Positions 26,619 to 36,600 of a stretch of 64,000 nucleotides of DNA are shown in pieces (the stretch's first letter is position 1; each line of letters starts with the position of its first letter). The notes under the pieces were generated by a model. The model saw nothing but the letters and a program-made list of their open reading frames with translations, had not been told where the DNA came from and searched no databases. The stretch comes from Myxococcus llanfairpwllgwyngyllgogerychwyrndrobwllllantysiliogogogochensis (GTDB lineage: Bacteria > Myxococcota > Myxococcia > Myxococcales > Myxococcaceae): assembly GCF_006636215.1 (NCBI RefSeq), contig NZ_VIFM01000015.1, positions 1 through 64,000 of the forward strand. The letters are read 5' to 3'. Made by a program: the position numbers and the translations under genes.

Positions 26619-26653
26619 CGGGGCCCGACGCAGTGCATGCGCGTCGGGCCCCG
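26619..26653 (+). terminator. intrinsic terminator after the DUF4082 gene
   Basis: A perfect 13-bp stem (CGGGGCCCGACGC / GCGTCGGGCCCCG) with a 9-nt loop is followed by TTTCATTTC, 33 nt after the stop. Confidence 0.85.
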
Positions 26654-26791
26654 TTTCATTTCACCTCCGATGAAACCTGGGAGGTCCTGCCTTTGACATG
26701 GGGTGCCTTGTGTCGGATGGCCCGCAGCCTCTATGACGCGCCACCGGTCAGGCGCCCTGCTGGCCGCCCCCGAACAAGGACTCCACACCCC

Positions 26792-27463
26792 ATGCTCAAG
26801 AAGATTCTCATTGGCCTCGCCGCCCTGCTGCTCATCCTGGCGGGCATCATCGCCACGCGCCCCTCGGAGTTCACCGTGCAGCGCACGGCGACGCTGCCGG
26901 CGAGCCCGGACATCGTCTTCGCGCAGGTGAATGACTTCCACCTGTGGGCCGCGTGGTCTCCGTGGGAGCGGTTGGACCCGAACATGACGCGGACGCACTC
27001 CGGCGCGGCGTCGGGCGTTGGCGCCATCTATGGGTGGACGGGCAATGACGACGTGGGCGAGGGTCGGATGACCATCGAGGAGAGCAAGCCCAACGAACTG
27101 GCCCGCATCAAGCTGGAGTTCATCAAGCCCTTCGCCGCCACCAGCATCACCACCTTCGCCTTCAAGCCCGTGGAGGGCGGCACCGAGGTCGTCTGGAGCA
27201 TGACGGGCACCAACGGCTTCATCGCCAAGGCGATGTGCATGGTCATGGACATGGACGCGATGGTGGGCAAGGACTTCGAGTCGGGCTTCGCGAATCTCAA
27301 GACGGTGGTGGAGGCGGAGACGAAGAAGCGCGCCGAGGCCGAGGCCGCGCGCGTGGCCGCCGCGAAGGCGGAGGCGGAGAAGGCCGCCGCCGAGCTCGCC
27401 GCCGCCGCCGAGGCCGCCGCCGCCGCGGGCACGCAGCCCGTCGTCGCGCAGCCCACGCCGTAG
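26792..27463 (+). CDS. SRPBCC-family membrane-anchored protein
   Basis: 223 residues; ATG 26792 preceded by AAGGA. An N-terminal membrane helix (about 4-22, ILIGLAALLLILAGIIA) anchors a START-like SRPBCC domain (about 25-170) with the family features VQRTATLPASPDIVFAQVND, then LWAAWSPWERLDP, and a terminal helix. This group (polyketide cyclase/dehydrase-like) binds hydrophobic ligands. The last 45 residues are a Lys/Glu/Ala-rich helix ending in a Pro/Gln tail, likely a coiled coil or linker. No operon partner is apparent; the ligand is unknown. Confidence 0.8.
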   Translation: MLKKILIGLAALLLILAGIIATRPSEFTVQRTATLPASPDIVFAQVNDFHLWAAWSPWERLDPNMTRTHSGAASGVGAIYGWTGNDDVGEGRMTIEESKPNELARIKLEFIKPFAATSITTFAFKPVEGGTEVVWSMTGTNGFIAKAMCMVMDMDAMVGKDFESGFANLKTVVEAETKKRAEAEAARVAAAKAEAEKAAAELAAAAEAAAAAGTQPVVAQPTP

Positions 27464-27708
27464 TCGCCTCCCAGCACGACGGCCGTCTTCCCGACGCCCC
27501 TGTGTCGTGGTCCCCCCGGGTCCACGCGCGGGGGCGTCCTCGCGTGGGCCGCATGCAGTGTCGACCGCTGACACCTCCGAGGACCCGACCTGGCGGGTGG
27601 TGAACGCTCGCTCCCTTCGATGGAGCCTCTCTTTCCCTGGCACACGACGGCGGGCGTAGACCGCGAGCGCGCCAGTTCCCGGCGCGTTTCCTTCCCCTGG
27701 GAGCCCTC

Positions 27709-29847
27709 ATGCCGCCGCGCAAGACTCCGTCGAAGCCGAACCCTCCGCCCCCCAGCAAGAACGAGCAACTGGAGGCATACCGCGCACGCCAGGAAGACAC
27801 GGTGCTGACGACGGACCAGGGCATCCGCATCTCGGACACGGACAACTCGCTGAAGGCGGGCCTGCGCGGCCCCACGCTCCTGGAGGACTTCCACTTCCGC
27901 GAGAAGATGACCCGCTTCGACCACGAGCGAATCCCCGAGCGCGCCGTCCACGCGCGCGGCGCGGGCGCCCATGGATACTTCCAGGTCTACGAGTCCCTGG
28001 AGCGCTATACCCAGGCGCGCTTCCTCACCGACCCCAGCCTGCGCACGCCCGTCTTCGTGCGCTTCTCCACCGTGGGAGGCTCACGCGGCTCGGCGGACAC
28101 CGTGCGCGACGTGCGCGGCTTCGCCACCAAGTTCTACACGCCCGAGGGCAACTACGACCTGGTGGGCAACAACATGCCCGTCTTCTTCATCCAGGACGGC
28201 ATCAAGTTCCCCGACTTCGTCCACTCGGTGAAGCCGGAGCCGCACAACGAGATTCCGCAGGCGTCCTCGGCGCACGACTCGCTGTGGGACTTCGTCTCGT
28301 TGGTGCCGGAGACGGCGCACATGGTGATGTGGCTCATGTCGGACCGGGCCATTCCGCGCGGCTTCCGGCACATGGAAGGCTTTGGCGTCCACACCTACCG
28401 ACTGGTCAACGCCAAGGGCAAGGCCACGCTGGTGAAGTTCCATTGGAAGCCCGTGCTGGGCACGCACTCGCTCGTCTGGGACGAGGCGCAGAAGGTGTCC
28501 GGCAAGGACCCGGATTTCCACCGCCGAGACTTGTGGGATGCGATTGAGCAGGGGAACTTCCCCGAGTACGAGCTGGGCATCCAGCTGGTTCCGGAAGGCG
28601 ACGAGCTGAAGTATGGCTTTGACCTGCTGGACGCGACGAAGCTCCTGCCCGAGGAGCTGGTGCCCGTGCAGAAGGTCGGCAAGCTGGTGCTGGACCGCAA
28701 CCCGGACAACTTCTTCGCGGAGACGGAGCAGGTGGCCTTCTGCGTGGCCAACATCGTCCCGGGCATCGACTTCACCAATGACCCGCTGCTCCAGGCGCGA
28801 ATCTTCTCCTACCTGGACACGCAGTTGACGCGCCTGGGCGGTCCCAACTTCGCGGAGCTGCCCATCAACAAGCCCGTCTGCCCGGTGAACAACCACCAGC
28901 AGGATGGCTTCGGCCGGCAGACCATCAACACCAGCCGGGCCAACTACCACCCCAACTCCCTGGGCGGCGGCTGCCCGATGCTGGCCGACCCCAAGTCGGC
29001 CTTCGTCCACCGGCAGGAGCGCGTGGAGGGGCACAAGATTCGCGCGCGCAGCGGCAGCTTCGGGGACCACTTCAGCCAGGCCACGCTCTTCTTCAACAGC
29101 CTGTCGAAGCCGGAGCGCGAGCACCTCATCTCCGCGGTCGAGTTCGAGGTGAGCAAGGTGGAGCGCGCGGAGATTCGCGAGCGCGTGGTGAACCAGATTC
29201 TGGTGAACATCGACCGGCAGATGGCCGAGCGGGTGGCTCGCGCGGTGGGTGTCGCCCCACCGAAGCCACCCAAGGCCTCGGACGCGTCGGCGGGCAAGCC
29301 CGCGCCCAGGCTGAAGGCGTCCCCGGCGCTCAGCATGGAGAACACACCGCACGACTCCATCAAGACGCGCAAGGTGGCGGTGCTCGTCGCGGATGGCTTC
29401 GCGGGCAAGGAGCTGTCCCAGGTGCGCAAGACGCTGGAGGGGCTGGGCGCCCTGGTCGAAATCGTGGGCCCCACGCTCGCCCCGGTCTCCAGCGCGGACG
29501 GGAGCAAGGAGACGCCGGTGAAGACGTTCCAGAACACGTCGTCCGTGCTCTTCGACGCCGTCTATGTCCCCGGCGGAGACAAGAGCGTGACGGCGCTGAA
29601 GAAGCTGCCGCTCGCGGTGGACTTCGTGCGCGAGGCCTACGTCCACTGCAAGGCGCTGGCGCTGTCCGGCGCGGCCACCACGCTGCTGGACGCGGCGGGC
29701 CTGTCGCAGCCCATGGCCAAGGGACTGGATGACTCGATGGGCGTCGTGCGCAGCGCCAGGAACGAGACGCGAGGCTTCGGGCAGATGTTCGCCAAGGCCA
29801 TCGCCGCGCACCGGCACTGGGTGCGTGAGGCGCCGCCCCCGGCGTAG
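27709..29847 (+). CDS. katE: large-subunit catalase HPII type
   Basis: 712 residues; ATG 27709 with GGGAG upstream. It decomposes hydrogen peroxide with a heme cofactor in the cytosol. The distal His lies in [18 protein letters not shown], and the catalytic Asn is in the segment around [16 protein letters not shown]. The heme-proximal Tyr lies in [14 protein letters not shown]. After a Pro-rich linker, the C-terminal 150 residues ([20 protein letters not shown], then VYVPGGDKS) form the DJ-1/PfpI-like domain found only in large-subunit clade 2 catalases such as E. coli KatE. Length fits that family. The gene stands alone and converges on the next gene with only two bases between the stops. 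Confidence 0.95.
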   Translation: MPPRKTPSKPNPPPPSKNEQLEAYRARQEDTVLTTDQGIRISDTDNSLKAGLRGPTLLEDFHFREKMTRFDHERIPERAVHARGAGAHGYFQVYESLERYTQARFLTDPSLRTPVFVRFSTVGGSRGSADTVRDVRGFATKFYTPEGNYDLVGNNMPVFFIQDGIKFPDFVHSVKPEPHNEIPQASSAHDSLWDFVSLVPETAHMVMWLMSDRAIPRGFRHMEGFGVHTYRLVNAKGKATLVKFHWKPVLGTHSLVWDEAQKVSGKDPDFHRRDLWDAIEQGNFPEYELGIQLVPEGDELKYGFDLLDATKLLPEELVPVQKVGKLVLDRNPDNFFAETEQVAFCVANIVPGIDFTNDPLLQARIFSYLDTQLTRLGGPNFAELPINKPVCPVNNHQQDGFGRQTINTSRANYHPNSLGGGCPMLADPKSAFVHRQERVEGHKIRARSGSFGDHFSQATLFFNSLSKPEREHLISAVEFEVSKVERAEIRERVVNQILVNIDRQMAERVARAVGVAPPKPPKASDASAGKPAPRLKASPALSMENTPHDSIKTRKVAVLVADGFAGKELSQVRKTLEGLGALVEIVGPTLAPVSSADGSKETPVKTFQNTSSVLFDAVYVPGGDKSVTALKKLPLAVDFVREAYVHCKALALSGAATTLLDAAGLSQPMAKGLDDSMGVVRSARNETRGFGQMFAKAIAAHRHWVREAPPPA

Positions 29848-29849
29848 CG

Positions 29850-31289
29850 TCAGCCGGGCGTGCGTCCCACGAAGAGGCCCAGCGCGAAGGCCGCCCCCAT
29901 GAGGAGCAGCACCAGAATCATGGGGACGCCGCCTCGCGACTGGGCCTTCACGGCCATCGCCGCCTGTCCCACGCCGACCTGCTCCTCGGGGACGATGAGG
30001 CGGACCTTCATGACCGCCTTGACGAGCACGTCCTCCACGTCATGGAGGAAGCGCTCGTACTCCTCGGGCGCAAGCTCCAGGGGCTCGCCGTGGTGGGACT
30101 CGTAGCGCTTCGCCACGCCCTCGAAGCTGCGCAGCTGGGCCTCGCGCTTCGACACGTCCACCCAGCCGCACACGACGGACGGGCCGGAGCCCTTGCGCGG
30201 AACCAGGGAGATGGACTGGCGGGCCAGCTTGCCGCCCGCGGTGCTCGGGCCCTCGGGGTCGTCGATGCGCAGCACGCGATGCGGCCCGCGCCCATACATC
30301 TTCTTCGCCAGGGCGTCGCGCAGCTGCTCCGCGAGCAGGGCGGAGTGGTTTGCGAACATTGTCCGCAGCGCGGGGCCTTCCTCCGCGGCGGCGACCACCT
30401 TGCCAGCGGCCGGCTCAAGTGGACTGAGGCGCACCACGCCCGCCGTGAGGCCTTGTGAGGGCGGCTTTTCGCCCCCCTTCGACAGCCAGCCCGTTGCCTT
30501 CGCGGCGGGGGGGGGCTTTGACGGCGAGGCCCTGAGCATCGGAGGCGCGGGTGGGCGCAGCTCCGTGGCGGGAGCCGCCGGGGATCCACTTCCTCGAATC
30601 TCGGTGGCGAAGGGCGGCAGCGCATCGTCGCCCCGACCCTCGCCCGTGGTGAAGAGCTGGTATTCCTCGTCGTTGCCACCGTGCACGCCCGTGGCCGAGG
30701 TGTCCTCGTCGTCGTCCGCAGCGGAGACCTCGGGTCCCCGTCCGCGTGCGCCCGTGGCGCTCCTGCCGGTTCCTCGCGCTTCGGTGAGGATGGCCTCCTG
30801 GCCTCGGCCACCGCCCCGTGCGTCCGACGCTCCACTTGCCGCGCCCCTGCCGGTTCCTCGCGCTTCGGTGAGGATGGACTCCTGACCTCGGCCCCCCCGC
30901 GACTCCGACGCACCGCCCGCCTGCGCCCGACTTCCCGCGCGTGCCTCCGTGAGGATGGCTTCCTGGCCCCGGCCTGCCCCGCGCGCTTCCGTCTGAATGA
31001 CCTCCTGGCCTCGACCACCCGCGCGTGGCTCGGAGGGGCGCGCGCCCGTGGCACGGCCACCGCGAGCCTCCGCGGCCTGGCCCTTGCGCACGTCGGTGAT
31101 GATTTCCTCCTGCGCGTCGAGGGGGCCGATGCGCGTCTCGGGATGGGGCGGCTCCGGGGGCGCCAGACGCGTCTCCTCCGGGCGGTAGGACGACGGGATG
31201 TCCCGCGTCGCGTCCTCATCCTCCTCGGGCGCGATGCGCGTCTCCTCGCTCCGGCCGGGCCCACCGCCCCGCCTCTGTCCGTTCGCCAT
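29850..31289 (-). CDS. tail-anchored protein with GRGQE-TEARG repeats
   Basis: 479 residues; ATG 31289 is chosen over GTG 31295 because GAGGAG lies 6 nt upstream. The N-terminal half is disordered and acidic/Arg-rich, with ETRIAP/ETRLAP/ETRIGP motifs and then four to five copies of a unit close to GRGQEAILTEARG. Residues about 300-440 form a folded domain (HSALLAEQLRDALAKKMYGR, RQSISLVPRKGSGPSVVCGW). A single membrane helix (VPMILVLLLMGAAFALGLFV) lies at the very C-terminus, so the protein is probably tail-anchored with the bulk in the cytosol. The repeated Thr-Glu-Ala-Arg and Glu-Thr-Arg units could be phosphorylation or FHA-type recognition sites; that is speculation. I do not recognise the family. 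It follows pbpC by 47 nt on the same strand. Confidence 0.7.
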   Translation of the reverse strand: MANGQRRGGGPGRSEETRIAPEEDEDATRDIPSSYRPEETRLAPPEPPHPETRIGPLDAQEEIITDVRKGQAAEARGGRATGARPSEPRAGGRGQEVIQTEARGAGRGQEAILTEARAGSRAQAGGASESRGGRGQESILTEARGTGRGAASGASDARGGGRGQEAILTEARGTGRSATGARGRGPEVSAADDDEDTSATGVHGGNDEEYQLFTTGEGRGDDALPPFATEIRGSGSPAAPATELRPPAPPMLRASPSKPPPAAKATGWLSKGGEKPPSQGLTAGVVRLSPLEPAAGKVVAAAEEGPALRTMFANHSALLAEQLRDALAKKMYGRGPHRVLRIDDPEGPSTAGGKLARQSISLVPRKGSGPSVVCGWVDVSKREAQLRSFEGVAKRYESHHGEPLELAPEEYERFLHDVEDVLVKAVMKVRLIVPEEQVGVGQAAMAVKAQSRGGVPMILVLLLMGAAFALGLFVGRTPG

Positions 31290-31336
31290 GGCCACTCCTC
31301 GTCCCGCCGAGGATAGCCCGGCCCGCGCCCGTTGGG

Positions 31337-33649
31337 TCAGCGCACGACGCGAACCCGCAACGTCCTCGCGTCCGAGCGGCCCCGGTCATCCACCGCCCGT
31401 ACCACGTACGTCCCTGGTTTCGCGTCCCACTGAAGTGGCTCACCCCGCGAGGCCGTGCCCACCAGCTGCTCGTCCACGAACCAGAACACCCGCCGCACGT
31501 CCGCGTCCGTCACGGCCGACAGCGGCACCGCGCGCGAGGACTCCGACGACGCCCGCAGGTTGTAGTCCACGCCTTCCTCGGGCGTGGTGATGCGCGGCGC
31601 GGTGCCCGTGCTGGCGCTGCGCTCCAGGCCACAGTCCTCGCCCTCCGGAGGCGGCACGCGCCGGGGAAGGCCCGCCTTCTGGAACAGCCGCAGCAGGTCC
31701 GACGGCCAGAACTCGAACACCTCCGCGCGGGTGGAGGGCCCCGGTCCACACGCCCTCAGCCCCGAGCGAGTGTCCACCCACACCTCGCGGTGTACGTCAC
31801 AGGTGTGGATGGGCGAGGTGCCCGGGATGAACCACGTGTCCACCTTGCGTGAGCAGTGCGGCCCCGGCAGCCCCCCGGACAGCGCGCACACGCGCACGCG
31901 ACTCACGCCCTCCGGAGGCGTCTGGAGCACGCGGCGCACCTCCGCGTCGCGCGAGCGCACCGAGTCCACCAGCTCGAACATCAGCGGCGCGGCGGCCGTC
32001 TGTCCCACGAAGGCCGGGTTGGGCTGCCCGTCGAAGTTCCCCACCCACACCGCCACGACGTAGGGCCCCACCACGCCCACGCTCCACGCGTCCCGGAACC
32101 CGGTGGACGTCCCCGTCTTCCACGCCACGGGCACCGTGTCGCGCGTCCACTCCGAGCGAAAGGACTGTGAGGGCCGATTCGCCGTGGCCAGGGACTCCAG
32201 TACCAGGAAGCTGGCCTCCGGGCTCAGCAGCTTCACGCCCTCTTCCACGGGAGCGTCCACCGTCCAGCGCAGCGGGCGCAGGTGGCCGCCTTGGCCCAGC
32301 ATCGCGTACAGCTCCACCAGCTCCGCCATGGTGACTTCGGCGGAGCCCAGCGCCAGGGAGAGGCCGTAGTGCTGCTCGTCGCGCAGGCCCGTCACGCCCG
32401 CCTTGCGCAAGAAGCCATGCAGGCCCGGGGCGCGCAGCTGCTTCGTCAGCGCCACCGCCGGAACGTTGCGGCTGCGCACCAGCGCCTCCACCGCCGGGAG
32501 CGGTCCCGCGAACTCCCCGTCGAAGTTCTCCGGGTCATACCCCCGGAAGCCCAGCGGCGAGTCCTTCAACATGGTGCGTGGGTGCAGCAGGCCCTCGTCG
32601 AAGGCCAGCCCGTAGATGAACGGCTTGAGCGCGGAGCCCGGCGAGCGCTTCGCGTGCGTGCCATCCACCTGGCCCTCGATGCGCGCGTCGAAGAAGTCCA
32701 CCGAGCCCACCGCCGCGCGCACCTCCATCGACCGCCAGTCCACCAGCATCGCCACCGCGTTGCGGATGCCCATGTCGCGCCGGCGCTCCACGTACTGCCG
32801 GACGTGGCGCTCCAGCAGTCGTTGCAGGGGCAAATCCAACGTGCTCGTCAGGCTCGCGCCCACAGGGGCCCGCCGCAGCACGCTGCCCACGAAGTGCGGC
32901 GCGAGGAAGGGCAGGTCCTCCGGCTGGTGCACCGGGAGCGGCTGGGCCAGCAGCGGCCGGCGCTCCGTGTCCTCGGGGTGCTCCACCCGCCAGCGCTCGA
33001 AGAGGCGCAGCCGCGCGGCCGTCAGCGCTCCCGAGTCCCGACCCGGGTCCCTGCGCGCGGGGCTCTGCGGAATGACAGCCAGGGTGAGCGACTCGCCCAG
33101 CGTCAGCCGGGCCACGTCCCGGCCGAAGTACACGAGGCTGGCCGCGCCCACGCCCTCCACGTTGCGGCCGTAGGGCGCCAGGTTGAGGTACGCCTCCAGC
33201 AGTTCATCCTTGGACCAGGTGCATTCCAACTGCAGCGCCCGCAGCATCTGCAGGACCTTGCCGCCGGGCGTGCGCGACTCGATGCCATAGCGGATGCGCG
33301 CCAGCTGCATGGTGAGCGTGGAGCCGCCCATGCGCCGCCCGCCCGTCAGGTACGTGCTCCACACCGCGCGCCCCAGGGCCACGGGGTTGATGCCCGGGTG
33401 CGAGCGGAAGTGCTGGTCCTCGTGGAGCAGCGTGGCCTCCACGAGCGTCGCGGGGATGCGCTCCAGCGGCACCCACAGCCGGTACTTCTCGTCGGGCGAC
33501 AGGGTGAGGCGCAAGAGCCGGCCTTCGTGGTCGAACACCGCCTGCGAGAAGCCCAGCCCCTCGCGCAGCGGCGGCCGGGGCACCGCGACGTACAGCGCCG
33601 CGAGCCCCAGCACCACCCCCAGCAGCTTGCGCCACCCCCGTCGAATCAC
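31337..33649 (-). CDS. pbpC: penicillin-binding protein 1C
   Basis: 770 residues from a GTG at 33649 that overlaps the stop of the upstream alpha-2-macroglobulin gene (GTGA). It polymerises and cross-links peptidoglycan in the periplasm. After an N-terminal membrane helix, the glycosyltransferase-51 domain has LLHEDQHFRSHPGINP with the catalytic Glu and GGSTLTMQLAR. The transpeptidase domain has the three penicillin-binding motifs SALK (in RSPGSALKPF), SRN and KTGTS. The C-terminal 90 residues form the beta-rich BiPBP_C domain typical of PBP1C. Pairing with an alpha-2-macroglobulin-like protein is the known arrangement in Proteobacteria (yfhM-pbpC), thought to link protease trapping with cell-wall repair. 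Confidence 0.95.
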   Translation of the reverse strand: MIRRGWRKLLGVVLGLAALYVAVPRPPLREGLGFSQAVFDHEGRLLRLTLSPDEKYRLWVPLERIPATLVEATLLHEDQHFRSHPGINPVALGRAVWSTYLTGGRRMGGSTLTMQLARIRYGIESRTPGGKVLQMLRALQLECTWSKDELLEAYLNLAPYGRNVEGVGAASLVYFGRDVARLTLGESLTLAVIPQSPARRDPGRDSGALTAARLRLFERWRVEHPEDTERRPLLAQPLPVHQPEDLPFLAPHFVGSVLRRAPVGASLTSTLDLPLQRLLERHVRQYVERRRDMGIRNAVAMLVDWRSMEVRAAVGSVDFFDARIEGQVDGTHAKRSPGSALKPFIYGLAFDEGLLHPRTMLKDSPLGFRGYDPENFDGEFAGPLPAVEALVRSRNVPAVALTKQLRAPGLHGFLRKAGVTGLRDEQHYGLSLALGSAEVTMAELVELYAMLGQGGHLRPLRWTVDAPVEEGVKLLSPEASFLVLESLATANRPSQSFRSEWTRDTVPVAWKTGTSTGFRDAWSVGVVGPYVVAVWVGNFDGQPNPAFVGQTAAAPLMFELVDSVRSRDAEVRRVLQTPPEGVSRVRVCALSGGLPGPHCSRKVDTWFIPGTSPIHTCDVHREVWVDTRSGLRACGPGPSTRAEVFEFWPSDLLRLFQKAGLPRRVPPPEGEDCGLERSASTGTAPRITTPEEGVDYNLRASSESSRAVPLSAVTDADVRRVFWFVDEQLVGTASRGEPLQWDAKPGTYVVRAVDDRGRSDARTLRVRVVR

Positions 33650-36600
33650 GGCGCTGTCACCGTCACCTGAGACGCCACCGAGCGAGCCTTGACACTCCGG
33701 TCATACATGCCCTCGGCGAAGGCCGGAGGCATCACGAAGCGGCCCGCGTTGGTCGCCTTGATGCGGTAGATGAACTCCGTGACGGTGGTACCCGCCGTGC
33801 CATAGAGCACCACTCGGTCCTCGCGCACGTCCACGTACTCGGGGCTGAAGCTGGAGCGGTCGCTGCCCACCGGCGGCAGCCACCCACCGGCCACGGGTGC
33901 GGGCTCCGGCTCCCGGTAGGAGTTGTCCTGCGACTCGTCCTCGGACCCGCCGCCCTCGTAGGACTCGTCCCCTTCGGAGGAGCTGTCACCCTCGCCATAT
34001 TCGGAGTCGCCCTCCGACTCGGGCTCGGCCTCGGGTTCGGGCTCGGGAGGCGCGGGCCGCTCCAGCACCACCTCGAAGCCTCCTGGCAGCAGGTCGGTGA
34101 TGGCGATGTGGGACATGTTGCCCTGCAGCCCGCGAAGCTTGAGGTGCACCTCCACCTCGCCGCCCAGCGGGACGTCCGTCACCACCTTGCCGTCCAGGCT
34201 CCTCAGCTCGCGCTGCACCTCCAGCTTCTCGATGATGGGCGCCGTGGGAACCTGCGCGTCGTAGCCCGCCTGCGTCACCTGGAAGAACAGCGGCGCGCTC
34301 GCCCCGCTCTTCACCCGGACGGAGGTGGCCTGCTCGGAGAAGGCGACCTTGGGGAAGAGTCCCTCTGGCACCGTCAGCGGACGCAAGGTGTCCGCCACCT
34401 TCTCCAGCAGGGCCACGCCCGCGCGCGACGGCGTGCCCTGCTCACCCAGCGCCTTCGCGTAGGCCTCCAGGCCGAGGATGGCGTACGCGGAGGACAGCGT
34501 GTTGAAGCGCTCCTCTCCGAGCGGCTTCGCCAGCGACACCAGCATCGCCCCGGTGATGCTGGGGAGCCGCTCGGGGAAGTGGCGCGATATCAGGTAGAGC
34601 ACCTGCGCGTCGTAGACGAGCCCGTCGTAGAGCGCCGCGTAGTCGTTCTCCTGGGGAGCGCCGATGAGCACCTTCTTCATCGCGCGTGTGGCTTCCTTCT
34701 CCTGCTTGAGCAGCTTGTACGTGGCGCCGACATACGCCGCCGTCAGGTCCACCGGCCACGTCTCCGCGGCGTTCGCGTCCAGCCACTCGCGCAGGACATT
34801 CACCGCCGAGCCCTGCACCTTGCCGTTGCGGGTGAGCACGTACTGCGCATAGGCCACGTTGCGCGCCTGGGTGAGGTCCTGCGGCTCGCGCTCCGCCAGC
34901 GTGCCCAGCCACGTGAGGCCCCGGTTCATCATGTCGGCGGGTACCGCGAAGCCGCGCTCCTTCGCCTCGGTGAGGAAGTGCAGCGCGTAGATGCTCGGCA
35001 GCACGGGCGCGTACGAGTTGGCGGCCCACAAGCCGAAGGCGCCCTCGTCGTTCTGCCGGGTGCGCAGCGTGTGGAGCGCGGCGGCGAAGCTGGCGTCGGC
35101 CACCTGCGGCCCCTGGCCCAAAAGCTCGCGGCGTCCCTTCAACGTCACCGCCGGGAAGGCGCGGCTGACGAGCTGCTCGGTGCAACCGTAGGGGTACTTC
35201 TCCAGGTACGCGGACAGGCCGCGCGCCAGGCCCAGCGGCATGGGGGACGCGCTCACCTCCAGCGTGCGGAAGGCGCCGTGCATCTTCCGGGGCACCGCGA
35301 GGTCCGCCTCGCCGTCCTTCACGTAGCCGCCCTTCACGGACGTCAGGTAGGGCACGGCCGGACGGACGCTCAGGTCCACGGACTGCCGACCCTTCTCCTT
35401 GCCCAGCGATGAGGTGAAGGTCAGCGTCCCCGAGCCGAGGACGGACTTCGCGCGCACCCGGAACGTGGTGCTCCCTTCGCGGCCCTCATCGATTTTCAGC
35501 GTGCGCCGGGCCTCGTCCAGGACCTCCAGGTGCTCGGAGGTCTTCAGCTCCAGCGTCACCTCGCTCCCCTTGCCCGCGCCCTCCACGCTGTTGGCCACCG
35601 CCACGCCCACGTTGAACTCGTCCCCGGGGGCGACGAAGGTGGGCACGCTGGGGGTGATGACGAAGGGGCCCCGGATGACGGCGCGGCGCGTGGAAGCGCC
35701 CACGGACTCCTGTCCCACGGCGACCGCCATCACCCGCAGCTCCCCGTTGAAGCTGTCCGGCACGGGGTAGACGAGCTCGCGCTCCGTCTCGTCGATATCG
35801 ACGACGCCGGACCAGTACGCCACCGGCTTGTCCCTCTTGCGCTTGAAGGGGTTGAGGTTCTTGCCGATGGCCGCCATGCCCTCGTCGTCGCCACCCATGG
35901 AGGACACGGCCTTGGAGACGGAGAACTCCGGCAGGAGCAGGTCCAGAATCTGCCCCGTGCGCACCTCCAGCGCGCGCTTCTTGAAGAAGTGCGCCAGCGG
36001 GTCCGGCGTCGAGTAGCTCGCCACCTGGAGGATGCCCTCGTCCACCGCGTACACGACGGCGCGGCCCGGCCGGTTGCCCTTGTAGCGGATGCGGTACGGC
36101 TCTCCCGGACGCCCCTTCTCCGCGCTGGTCAGCGTCACCTGCAGGACGCGGCTGTCCTTGCTCACGGAGAACGGCACCACGCCGTAGCTCAGCGGACTCA
36201 TGAAGATTTCCTGCGAGTCCATGGCGCGCACGAAGGTGACGTTGACGTACCCGTTGCCCTCCAGGCCCGGCGGGAGGCGAATCTTCTGCACGGTGCTGGT
36301 GGCGTCCGCCTTGAACCAGACCCATGCGTGGACGCGCTCGCGCTCCAGGGTGATGAGGCCCGCGCCGGTGTACGGCGCCTTGATGTTCAGCTCGATTTCA
36401 TCCCCCGGCGCGTAGTCCTGACGGGAGAGCTTCACCTCCAGCTCCGCGTTCTTCTCCAGCGTGCGCGTGAGGTTGGCGTGGCCCGCCACCGTATAGTCCA
36501 CGCGGCTGAGCTCCGTGCCCTCCCCGTCCTTCACCACCACCACGAAGTCGCCCGGCTGCTCCGTGGACAGCGCGTACTTGAAGCCAGCCTCACTGATGGT

